Below, piece after piece: positions 54,187-63,500 of a DNA stretch of 64,000 nt (position 1 is the stretch's first letter; each line of letters begins with the position of its first letter). Position numbers and translations under genes: made by a program. Below the pieces are notes generated by a model. The model ran no database searches and was not told the DNA's origin. It worked only from the letters and a program-made list of their open reading frames with translations. The DNA is taken from the NCBI GenBank assembly GCA_024404095.1, contig JAKSQO010000006.1:38575-102574 (forward strand). Direction: 5' to 3'. Origin of the DNA: Clostridia bacterium. GTDB taxonomy: Bacteria > Bacillota > Clostridia > Oscillospirales > Acutalibacteraceae.

Positions 54187-54215
54187 ATAATATTATTATT
54201 TAAACGATTTGTCAA
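54187..54215 (-). promoter_or_regulatory. Sigma-A promoter for the exported-protein gene
   Basis: Minus strand TTGACA (54210-54215), 17-base spacer, TATTAT (54187-54192), about 48 bases before the start codon. Confidence 0.6.
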
Positions 54216-54229
54216 TATGGAGTGATTTT

Positions 54230-54649
54230 ATGTTTTATAAAAAAGACGGAAATATTTATGCGATTATGCCTGAGATAGGGGAGGACATTATTACTGTTCT
54301 GACTGAACTGTGCGAAAAAGAAAATATTGCTTATGCTCATGTTAGCGGAATAGGTGCTGTCAGCAAGGCAACGGTTGGCTTTTATTCACTCAGCGAGCAT
54401 CAGTATCTTTCAAAAACCTTTGACGAGCCGATGGAAATGGTGTCACTACTCGGCAATATTACGTGCAAGGACGGAAAGCCCTATCTTCATCTGCACGCAT
54501 CTTTTTCTGACAGAGATTGCAGGGTAGTCGGGGGACACCTTAACGAAGCTGTAATCGGTGTCACTGCTGAAATATTTGTAACTGTGATTGACGGTGAGAT
54601 GGGCAGAAAAATCAATCCTGTAACCGGTTTGAATATTTTTGATATATAA
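54230..54649 (+). CDS. PPC (DUF296) domain protein
   Basis: 139 residues from the ATG behind TGGAGTG; the seven preceding codons overlap the divergent promoter. The fold is shown by ITVLTELCEKENIAYAHVSGIGAV, LHLHASFSD with metal-binding-type His, and GGHLNEAVIGVTAEIFV. In plants the domain occurs in AT-hook proteins; stand-alone bacterial proteins have unknown function and no AT-hook. Short single gene between two divergent or co-directional units. Confidence 0.85.
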   Translation: MFYKKDGNIYAIMPEIGEDIITVLTELCEKENIAYAHVSGIGAVSKATVGFYSLSEHQYLSKTFDEPMEMVSLLGNITCKDGKPYLHLHASFSDRDCRVVGGHLNEAVIGVTAEIFVTVIDGEMGRKINPVTGLNIFDI

Positions 54650-54705
54650 TACTATAATCCTCGAATGCCCGCTTTGAAAATATATGTAAATATAATAAAA
54701 AAATC

Positions 54706-54734
54706 TTGACAATTTTTTAACGTGGTATTACAAT
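54706..54734 (+). promoter_or_regulatory. Sigma-A promoter for the lipase gene
   Basis: Perfect TTGACA (54706-54711), 17-base spacer, TACAAT (54729-54734), 35 bases before the start. Confidence 0.7.
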
Positions 54735-54769
54735 ATACAAAATAAGTAAAATATTATAGGGGCGATGTT

Positions 54770-56044
54770 ATGCAGCAGCTTATGTCAATCTGGATTGCTT
54801 TGGTTATGACGTTTGTAAACTTTGTTCCGGGTTTTGTGCCTCCGAAGGAAACGCCTTCTGAGATTGATAAAACCTATCCTTATGTTTTTGTTCACGGTCT
54901 TATGGGCTGGGGCAGAGATGAAGGTATAAACAGTGACCTGCCTTACTGGGGAGCAACATCGTGTAATCTTGTTGATAACATCAACGCAGAGGGCTATGAG
55001 TGCTATGCTGCGTCTGTCGGCCCGATTTCGAGTAACTGGGATCGCGCCTGCGAGCTTTATGCTCAGATGACAGGTACAACTGTTGACTACGGTGAAGCTC
55101 ACGCAAAGCTCCATGGACATGCACGTTACGGAAGAACCTATGACGAGCCTATGTTTGATGGCTGGGGTCAAAAGGATAAAAACGGTCTTATAAATAAGGT
55201 AAACCTTATCGGACACAGCTTCGGCGGAAATACAGTACGTCTTCTTCTCGGACTTCTTGATGAGGGCGCACCCGAGGAGGTAAGAGAGTCAGGCTCCGAT
55301 GTTTCACCGCTGTTCCTCGGAGGTAAGGGTGACTGGGTAAATGCGCTTATCACTATTTGCTCACCTAATAACGGATCTACTCTTGCTTATATTGTTAATG
55401 ATCTCCACCTTATTGAACTGCTTCTGATGATCGGTTATTCGTGGGCAGGCTTCTTCGGCAGATCGCCGATAAACGGCTATTTTGATTTTCACCTTGAACA
55501 GTTCGGTCTGACTTACATACCCGGTGAAAACATATCTGATCAGGATCCGATTCATGCAATCGCAAAGCTTCTGACTACCGAAAAGGACAATGTCGCTTTT
55601 GACCTTTCTCCCGACGGAACAAAGGAACTTAATGACAGAATAGGAATGACAGATAAGTCGTATTATTTTTCCTATACATTCCGGACAACCAAGACAGTTC
55701 CGAAGCTCGGAACACAGGTCGGAATCCCCTCAACGCTTGCGATTCTTGTACCGTTTGCCGCTCTTATGGGTGCTTATTCAACTAATACCGTAACGGATTT
55801 TCAGATTGATAAAACGTGGCTTGAAAATGACGGACTTGTAAATGTTGTTTCGGCTAAGTATCCGTTTGACGATCCGCACGTTGATTACAACCCCGATAAT
55901 ATCTGTAAGGGCATATGGAATGTGATGCCTCTGAGCACAGGTGACCACGGCAACGCAATCGGCATCGGAGTTTCAGAAGAGCAGACAATGGAATTCTACA
56001 ACGGAATGATTCAAATGGTTGAAGCTCTTCCTGTTACAAATTAA
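54770..56044 (+). CDS. Secreted lipase, staphylococcal/Geobacillus type
   Basis: 424 residues. A hydrophobic N terminus (about 1-24) acts as signal peptide. YVFVHGLMGWG marks the oxyanion loop and NLIGHSFGGNTVRLL holds the nucleophile Ser. The later LENDGLVNVVSAKYPFDDPH and DHGNAIGIG carry the likely Asp and His. A GWGQKDKNG-like zinc region resembles family I.5 lipases. It should cleave triacylglycerols or other esters outside the cell. The promoter is strong and a terminator follows. Confidence 0.88.
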   Translation: MQQLMSIWIALVMTFVNFVPGFVPPKETPSEIDKTYPYVFVHGLMGWGRDEGINSDLPYWGATSCNLVDNINAEGYECYAASVGPISSNWDRACELYAQMTGTTVDYGEAHAKLHGHARYGRTYDEPMFDGWGQKDKNGLINKVNLIGHSFGGNTVRLLLGLLDEGAPEEVRESGSDVSPLFLGGKGDWVNALITICSPNNGSTLAYIVNDLHLIELLLMIGYSWAGFFGRSPINGYFDFHLEQFGLTYIPGENISDQDPIHAIAKLLTTEKDNVAFDLSPDGTKELNDRIGMTDKSYYFSYTFRTTKTVPKLGTQVGIPSTLAILVPFAALMGAYSTNTVTDFQIDKTWLENDGLVNVVSAKYPFDDPHVDYNPDNICKGIWNVMPLSTGDHGNAIGIGVSEEQTMEFYNGMIQMVEALPVTN

Positions 56045-56051
56045 ATATTTT

Positions 56052-56079
56052 AAAGGCATCCGAAAGGGTGCCTTTTGTT
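56052..56079 (+). terminator. Intrinsic terminator after the lipase gene
   Basis: AAAGGCATCC, GAAA loop, GGGTGCCTTTT (56052-56076). Confidence 0.8.
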
Positions 56080-56212
56080 TATAATGGAAATATAGTTCTA
56101 AAATGAAAATTAGCAAAACAAAAAAGTGAGTAATTAAGAGTAATAACGAGAAAAACGGAGTAAATAAAAGCTTTCTGTAAATCCGAGTAGAAATCTAAAA
56201 GCTTTATACGGA

Positions 56213-56226
56213 TTTTTTGCAAAAAA
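56213..56226. promoter_or_regulatory. Palindrome upstream of the potA promoter
   Basis: TTTTTTGCAAAAAA is a perfect 14-base palindrome four bases before the -35 box; further TTTTGCA copies lie within the promoter spacer and -10 region. Possible operator. Confidence 0.35.
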
Positions 56227-56229
56227 CTG

Positions 56230-56258
56230 TTGACTTTTGCAGGTTTTTGCACTATATT
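56230..56258 (+). promoter_or_regulatory. Sigma-A promoter for potABCD
   Basis: TTGACT (56230-56235), 17-base spacer, TATATT (56253-56258); leader of about 60 bases. Confidence 0.65.
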
Positions 56259-56324
56259 ATTGTAGAATTCGATTACAATATAAACAATCGGCATCCGTAT
56301 TCGGAAAAGAGAGGGGCTGCATAA

Positions 56325-57443
56325 TTGGAAAATAATGTTATTATTGATTTGAAAAACATTTCTGTCAAGCTGGGAGACAACCAGATTCTTGAAAATCTAA
56401 GTATGTATATTCGTGACAAGGAGTTTATTACCTTGCTCGGTCCGTCAGGATGCGGCAAAACTACAACTCTGAGAATTATAGGTGGATTTCTTGAACCCGA
56501 CGCCGGCGAGATAGTTTTTGAGGATAAAGTTATCAATGGTGTTCCGCCTCACAAGAGACAGGTGAACACCATTTTTCAGCGCTATGCGCTTTTTCCGCAT
56601 CTGAATGTTTATGAAAATATCGCTTTCGGTCTTCGCATCAAAAAGCTGAAGGAGGAAGAAATCAGAGATACTGTCAAGGAAATGCTTGCACTTGTAAATC
56701 TGAGCGGTTTTGAAAGAAGAAATATAAATTCTCTTTCCGGCGGGCAGCAGCAGCGTGTTGCGATTGCACGTGCACTTGCTGTTAAGCCCCGTGTACTTCT
56801 TCTTGACGAGCCTCTCGGTGCGCTCGACCTCAAGCTCAGAAAGGATATGCAGGTTGAGCTTAAGAACATTCAGCAGAGACTCGGCATTACTTTTATATAT
56901 GTTACTCATGACCAGGAGGAAGCTCTTTCAATGTCTGACACCGTTGTTGTTATGGATGGCGGTGTAATTCAGCAGATTGGTACACCTCAGGATGTTTACA
57001 ATGAGCCGAAGAACGCTTTTGTAGCGGATTTCATCGGCGAGAGTAATATTCTTGACGGCAAGATGCTTGAGGACTTTAAGTGCTCTTTCTCCGGCGCTCA
57101 GTTCCAGTGCCTTGACAAGGGCTTCGGTATAGGTGAATCGGTTGACGTTGTTGTTCGTCCCGAGGATGTTGACATCGTTCCTGTCGAAAAGGGTATACTT
57201 ACAGGCATTGTAACCTCGGTTACCTTTAAGGGCGTTCATTTTGAAATCATTGTCGATATCGGCGGCTTCAAATGGATGATTCAGACTACCGATTATGAGC
57301 CTGTCGGTAAAAAGATAGGTCTTGACATTGAGCCTGACGCTATCCATATTATGAAAAAGTCCAGGTATTCGGGACTTTACGGCGATTACAGCTCCTTCAG
57401 CGACGAGATTGACCATCTGTCGGATATTGTGGAGGAGGAGTAA
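56325..57443 (+). CDS. potA: Spermidine/putrescine ABC transporter, ATP-binding subunit PotA
   Basis: 372 residues from a TTG start behind GAGAGGGG. Walker [10 protein letters not shown] is at 39-47, then [15 protein letters not shown] and [15 protein letters not shown], and the C-terminal TOBE-type beta-domain typical of PotA/MalK. It powers uptake of polyamines through PotB and PotC. First gene of potABCD, with potB starting after four bases. An operator-like palindrome lies in front of the promoter. Confidence 0.95.
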   Translation: MENNVIIDLKNISVKLGDNQILENLSMYIRDKEFITLLGPSGCGKTTTLRIIGGFLEPDAGEIVFEDKVINGVPPHKRQVNTIFQRYALFPHLNVYENIAFGLRIKKLKEEEIRDTVKEMLALVNLSGFERRNINSLSGGQQQRVAIARALAVKPRVLLLDEPLGALDLKLRKDMQVELKNIQQRLGITFIYVTHDQEEALSMSDTVVVMDGGVIQQIGTPQDVYNEPKNAFVADFIGESNILDGKMLEDFKCSFSGAQFQCLDKGFGIGESVDVVVRPEDVDIVPVEKGILTGIVTSVTFKGVHFEIIVDIGGFKWMIQTTDYEPVGKKIGLDIEPDAIHIMKKSRYSGLYGDYSSFSDEIDHLSDIVEEE

Positions 57444-57447
57444 GCCG

Positions 57448-58281
57448 ATGAAAAGAAAAGATTCTCTTGCACAGCGGCTCTGCGCTTCACCGCACATTGT
57501 ATGGTCGGCTTTGTTTATTGTTGTGCCGCTTATAATGGTTGTTTACTACGCGTTTACGGATAAGACAGGTGCGTTCACGCTTGACAACATTTCACGTCTG
57601 AGCGACTACACAACAACCTTTCTTCGTTCAATATGGTACGGAATTATCGCCACAATAATCTGCCTTGTGATTGCGTATCCGGTTGCGTATATTATTGCGC
57701 GTTCAAAGGCGAGGGTGCAGAGCACAATGATTATGCTCGTTATGATTCCGATGTGGATGAACTTTCTTCTGCGCACATATTCATGGATGACTCTGCTTGC
57801 CGATAACGGTGTTATCAACAACCTGCTTGCAAAAATCGGCGCAGGTCCTCTGCATATGATAAATACCGCAGGCGCGGTTATTCTCGGCATGGTTTATAAT
57901 TTTCTGCCGTATATGATTCTTCCGATTTATACCGTAATGACAAAGCTGGACAACAGCCTTATCGAGGCGGCACAGGATCTCGGTGCTAACAAGGCTCGGG
58001 TTTTTATTGATGTTGTTGTTCCGCATTCAATATCGGGTGTTGTATCAGGTATCACAATGGTATTTGTTCCGTCTGTCAGCACATTCTATATTTCACAGAA
58101 ACTCGGCGGCGGCAGCTTCGCGCTTATCGGTGATATCATTGAGATGCAGTTCCAGATTTCAAACAACTTCAACTTCGGCGCAGCGCTTTCCCTTGTTCTT
58201 ATGATTCTCATACTTATCTGCATGACAGTAATGAACAGGTTCGGAGATAACGATGAATCAAAGGGGGGCGTTATGATATGA
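57448..58281 (+). CDS. potB: Polyamine ABC transporter permease PotB
   Basis: 277 residues from the ATG behind GGAGGAGGAG, which lies in the end of potA. Six membrane segments and the EAA loop EAAQDLGANKARVFIDVVVPHS, which docks to PotA, are present. It forms the membrane channel with PotC. Its stop overlaps the potC start by four bases (ATGA). Confidence 0.95.
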   Translation: MKRKDSLAQRLCASPHIVWSALFIVVPLIMVVYYAFTDKTGAFTLDNISRLSDYTTTFLRSIWYGIIATIICLVIAYPVAYIIARSKARVQSTMIMLVMIPMWMNFLLRTYSWMTLLADNGVINNLLAKIGAGPLHMINTAGAVILGMVYNFLPYMILPIYTVMTKLDNSLIEAAQDLGANKARVFIDVVVPHSISGVVSGITMVFVPSVSTFYISQKLGGGSFALIGDIIEMQFQISNNFNFGAALSLVLMILILICMTVMNRFGDNDESKGGVMI

Positions 58282-59099
58282 CAAAGCTTAAGCCGACATC
58301 AAAAATCTATCTTGCTATCGTAATGCTTTTTCTCTATCTGCCGATCTTTATTCTGATTGTGCTTTCGTTTAACGGAACAAACAGCACAAGTGTTATGAGC
58401 GGATTTTCCTTTAAATGGTATGTTGAGCTTTTCAGAGATCAGATAACAATGAAGGCTCTTTCAAACACTCTTGTACTTGCGATTGTTTCATCAATCAGCG
58501 CAACGCTTATCGGCACGCTTGCGGCTGTCGGAATTGACAAGATGAAAAAAGGCTTCGTCCGTTCCTCAGTTGAAACAGTTACAAATATTCCTATGATGAA
58601 CCCTGAAATCGTTACAGGTATTTCGATGATGCTTCTTTTCGTGTTTATCGGAACAATACTGAAAATCAACGGTGTCCTCGGCTTCTGGACGATGTATATT
58701 GCTCACGTTACGTTCAGCCTGCCGTATGTTATTCTTAACATTATGCCAAAGCTTAAGCAGACGGATGCGCACCTCGCTGAGGCGGCGCAGGATCTCGGAT
58801 GCACTAAATTTCAGGCATTTATGAAGGTTATTCTTCCTTCAATCCGTCCGGGTATTCTTTCTGGTTTTATAATGGCATTCACACTTTCACTTGATGATTT
58901 CATTATCAGCTATTTTGTCAGCGGACCTAAGTTTCAGACACTCCCGATAAGAATTTTTGCAATGACAAAGAAGAGAGTTACACCTGATATGTACGCTCTG
59001 TCAACAATAATCTTTATTGTAATTCTGATTCTGCTTGTGCTTGTAAATGTTTTTCAGTCAAGAGACGAGGACAGAAAGAATAAGGGGGCGGCAAAATAA
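58278..59099 (+). CDS. potC: Polyamine ABC transporter permease PotC
   Basis: 273 residues, six membrane segments, EAA loop EAAQDLGCTKFQAFMKV. The partner of PotB; both have the same length class and fold. Its TAA shares its last A with the ATG of potD (TAATG), so translation is coupled throughout the operon. Confidence 0.95.
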   Translation: MTKLKPTSKIYLAIVMLFLYLPIFILIVLSFNGTNSTSVMSGFSFKWYVELFRDQITMKALSNTLVLAIVSSISATLIGTLAAVGIDKMKKGFVRSSVETVTNIPMMNPEIVTGISMMLLFVFIGTILKINGVLGFWTMYIAHVTFSLPYVILNIMPKLKQTDAHLAEAAQDLGCTKFQAFMKVILPSIRPGILSGFIMAFTLSLDDFIISYFVSGPKFQTLPIRIFAMTKKRVTPDMYALSTIIFIVILILLVLVNVFQSRDEDRKNKGAAK

Positions 59100-60292
59100 T
59101 GAAAAGAATTATTTCATCGCTTTCGGCATTTATACTTGTTCTTTTAACTGTTCTTCCGTTTATCCCTGTTGCGTCCGCCGGGGATTACAGCCACCTTAAG
59201 GGTACGGAAATCAATGTCTACAACTGGGGCGAATATATTTCCGACGGCTCTGAGGGCTCGCTTGACGTAAACAAGGAGTTTGAAAAAGAGACAGGCATAA
59301 AAGTCAATTATTCAATGTACGAAACCAATGAGGATATGTATAATAAAATCAAGGGCGGCGGCGCAAATTATGATGTTGTTATTCCGTCTGATTATATGAT
59401 TGCGAGAATGATTGACGAGGGTTTGCTTGAAAAGATTGATTTTTCAAACATTCCGAATTATTCAAATATACTTGATGAATACAAGAATTTGTACTTTGAC
59501 CCGAAAAACGAGTATTCTGTTCCATATAATGTCGGTATGGTCGGTATAATTTACAACACTAAAATGGTTGAGGGCACTCCCGACAGCTGGAGTATTATGT
59601 GGGACGAAAAGTACAAGGATGAGGTTCTTCAGTTCAACAATCCGCGCGATGCTTTCGGTGTTGCACAGAAATATCTCGGCATAAGCCTTAATACAACCGA
59701 TTCCGAGGAATGGCACAGGGCTTATGACAAGCTCAAGGAGCAGAAGCCCCTTGTAAGTTCATATGTAATGGATGACGTTTTCAATAAGATGGAGGGCGGC
59801 GAGGCTGCAATCGCGGCTTACTATGCAGGCGATTATCTGACAATGGTTGAAAACAATCCCGACCTTGCTTTCTTTTACCCGAAAGAGGGGACAAATATTT
59901 TTGTTGACTCAATGTGTATTCCCGTCGGATGTCAGAACAAGGAGGCGGCAGAGCTTTATATTAACTATATGCTCAGAGGTGATATAGCTCTTGCAAACGC
60001 GGAGTATATCTGTTATGCGTCTCCGAACAGGGCTGTGCTCGAAAATGAAGAATACTCTTTTGTGGATAACGAGATTCTTTATCCCGCCGAAGAGGATAAA
60101 CCGCCGACAGAGTATTTCCACAATCTTGAGCCCGAAACACTTATGCTTATGACCTCGCTCTGGGATAATCTGAAGATTGAGGGCAACGATGACAAGTCAA
60201 TATATATCGGTCTTATTTCTTTTACGGTAATTGCCGCAGGCTTTGCAATTTTCAGAACTGTCAGAAAAAGAAAAAGAGAAAGTATGTACTGA
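59099..60292 (+). CDS. potD: Polyamine-binding protein PotD, membrane-anchored at its C terminus
   Basis: 397 residues. The signal peptide covers about 1-27 (ending PVASA) and has no lipobox Cys. The solute-binding fold starts INVYNWGEYIS, a PotD/PotF signature, with YDVVIPSDYMI and YSVPYNVGMVGIIYN binding-site segments. Unusually, residues about 370-388 form a membrane helix followed by a basic tail RKRKRES, so the protein is anchored at its C terminus rather than by lipid. It delivers spermidine or putrescine to PotBC. Last gene, with a terminator after it. Confidence 0.93.
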   Translation: MKRIISSLSAFILVLLTVLPFIPVASAGDYSHLKGTEINVYNWGEYISDGSEGSLDVNKEFEKETGIKVNYSMYETNEDMYNKIKGGGANYDVVIPSDYMIARMIDEGLLEKIDFSNIPNYSNILDEYKNLYFDPKNEYSVPYNVGMVGIIYNTKMVEGTPDSWSIMWDEKYKDEVLQFNNPRDAFGVAQKYLGISLNTTDSEEWHRAYDKLKEQKPLVSSYVMDDVFNKMEGGEAAIAAYYAGDYLTMVENNPDLAFFYPKEGTNIFVDSMCIPVGCQNKEAAELYINYMLRGDIALANAEYICYASPNRAVLENEEYSFVDNEILYPAEEDKPPTEYFHNLEPETLMLMTSLWDNLKIEGNDDKSIYIGLISFTVIAAGFAIFRTVRKRKRESMY

Positions 60293-60299
60293 TAAAACG

Positions 60300-60330
60300 A
60301 AATCGCGGATTTTAGTCCGCGATTTTCTTT
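60300..60330 (+). terminator. Intrinsic terminator after potD
   Basis: AATCGCGGA (60301-60309) pairs with TCCGCGATT (60316-60324), followed by TTCTTT. Confidence 0.8.
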
Positions 60331-60510
60331 ATATTTGCCTGTTTTATATTAAAAATTATGAGTTAATATGCTGCTTTTGTTGAAATATGACTAAAAAAAT
60401 GTGCATTATTCTATTTAGAGATAATTGACTTTATAATTATTTTTATGATAAAATATATCATCTATAATTATTCATTGTAGATAATCTGTAAAATTTAAGG
60501 AGGAAATCGT

Positions 60511-63500
60511 ATGAGCAAAGCAGGCAAAAGTTTAAAGCGTGTATTGTCGGTTATTCTGACATTAACAATGCTTTTCACAACGTTTGTTTTTTTCGATATC
60601 AGTGCGACTGCTGCCGCTTTTTCAGCGCTTAACGTAACTGATAACGGAAACGGTAATCCTGTATATCTGTATGTTCCTGAACAGATATACCTTAAACCAA
60701 AAGTCGATTCATACAAAGCACAGGGAAGGTCTAATTTCCAATGGTTTGTCGATTCGGCGATAAACGAAGCTACTCACGTTGCTACACCTAAGACAGGTGA
60801 AAGTCCGACAGGTAACTTCTATTTCTATTATCAGGATGCGTCAAAGGTTACTGTTTCTTATAAGTACCTTAATGCTGACGGTACTGACATGGTTGCTTAT
60901 ACATCGTCAAGCGATTCGACACAGGCTTCCAACTATGTAAACCAGAACTGCACAGTTCAGTTTGACGGTCAGGCAACGGCTATCAGCGCATCAAACACAA
61001 GAACAAGCTCTTCGGGTTCACAGTATATCTACACAGGTAATACTGTTAACACCAAGCTTACTCAGGCAGGTCTTTCTCCGTTCCTTACAGCTTCGTCAAC
61101 AGGCTGTTACATTGAATGGACAGTAAGATTTGTTGATAACAGAGACGGACTTGAAAGAGCGGTAAAGGCATATACATATGTTTATAAGCCTTATGTTCAG
61201 CCTGTCGGCGTTGCGGTTCGCTGTGCATGTAAGTTCTATAATGACCACTTCAACTCTCATATTGCATGGGTTTCAGGTGTTCACGGAAGTGACGGTTCGG
61301 GCGGATATTATCCGAAGTCAGGCGGCGGTGACGGATCTCTTGTTCCTTTCGCTTCATCAAATGCCGAGGGCTATAAGCTCAGCAACCTATATTTCCAGTT
61401 CTCCACAAGCATCGCAAATGCTGCCAATAACTATTTTGACTGGCATACAGATAATACGGGAGCAGAGCATTGGGTAGACAGCAGCTCAAGCACAAACTTC
61501 ACACAGAAGACCTTTAACTGGGCTAACAGCACAGATCATAACCCCAGCGGAACAGGTACTGTTTACGCTCTTGAATTTGTCGCATCTCCTCTTGCAAAGC
61601 TTTCTGTTGATAACAGCCGTTATACAAACCTCAGTCAGATTCCCAACCTTTCAGTCGGTATGATGATTACTGACGATGAGCATTCGGACAGCGGCAAGGG
61701 CGCTCATTATCTTGCAAACTTTGCCAAAGACACAACAGCTGATACTCAGACAAATACATCAAGCAATAACAAGGGCGATAAGAACCCTGCGAAGAATATG
61801 TTCAACGGCTATACCGGTGATGTTATTTATAAGGTCGGCGATATCGGCGGCTCAGGTGACGAGACAGACGGACTTAAGTACAACGGCAGATGGACAAGAG
61901 AAATTAACTCTTCAAGCCCCAGCGGACGTTATGACCTCCGTTCAGGCTACTGGAACACAGACTCCGACTGGGCAACAAGCGTCGGCGGTATCCACGTTCA
62001 GATTACAATGACAAACAAGAGTTCTCTTCGTACAGCTCTTGATAACGCAATGAAGATTACAGGCAGACTTGGTCTTGATATCAATGAGTCGAGTGCTTAT
62101 TATAATACAAATTCTGCTGAGTGGAAGAACTTCGTTGCTCTTTATAAGGCAGCAGGCAGAATGCTTACAGCTCTTGACACACAGCCGACAGTTTCGGCTA
62201 ACGGCACAAGCTATTCCACACCTGCATCTCTTGCGTCTGCACTTAATACAGCAGTCAACAATATTGAAAATGCAAGACTTTCTTCAACAGCTAATGTAAG
62301 AGTTGTTGCACTTACAACTGATCTTAACGGAAACTACATTACAGATTATGTTACAACAAAGGCAACAGGTGCTATTAACACCAACGATACAAAGACATAT
62401 AAGTTCGGAAATACTATTTCCGTTACAACACCTTCTTTTGCAGGATATGATTATGTCGGATATTCGGTCGGTTCTACAACTGCATACGGAAAGAATCTCG
62501 GAAATGATTATTCTTCGGCACTTGCAGGAACATCCGCTCCTCCGACAAAATCTTATGCGGCTGAAAACAGCATCGGATACACACTTTATTATGTTCCTAA
62601 GACTCTTACTGCAACAGTAAAGACAAACAGCGGTACATACAATCTTCTTAAGACTCAGACAGGTGACCTTCCGTCACTTACAGGCATTGGCTTCCCGGCA
62701 CATGCCGCAAGTTCATCAGTTGATACAGACTTCAACTATACAATTGAGGATAACGATGTTATCGCTTATACATCTTCTGCTTCAACAGCACAGAAGTTTG
62801 TATATCTTCCGTTCTATGCTGACCTCAATGCCGCTACAAAGTATCTTCTTACTTACTCAGTAGCAGGCGCAGATGCATCTGACATTGAGTTCTCATTCTA
62901 CAATGCAGACTTCTTCGGAGGAGATTCCGGCAACACATCAAACTACACAGTTGCTGCTGACGGCACATTTACAACAGGTGCACTTGACAGCGGCAGAGCA
63001 TACCTCAGACTTGAGCTTTCAGGCAATGCACGTTCAGGCAAGGAGTTCAGAATCAGCGATCTCTGCCTTACACTTGCAGACAAGAACGCTCTTTATCTGG
63101 ATACAACTCAGGGTTACGGCACAGCTTATACTCCTACTTCAACAGATAAGACAGGTATGTCATATAACGCTTCAAGCTCAAACAGCTTTACTGTAACTTC
63201 AAAGTACAGCACACTTACATATGAGCAGAAGCAGCTTCTTCCTTATTATGTAAATATTCAGCCGGGCTGCACATATAAGCTTGATTACGATGTATCCGGT
63301 ATTGATGCTGCAAACGTAGTATTTGAGCTTTACAGCAACAGCTTCACAGGCGGCAACAGCTCAAGCGGTACAAAATATTATGCATTCTCGGGCAGCGGTT
63401 CAACGATTACAACAGGTCTCAATGACAAGGGCGTTGCACAGCTGAGAGTTTCATATGTTGCAAAGACAACAGCAACTATTACCGCGGGTACAACAGCATC

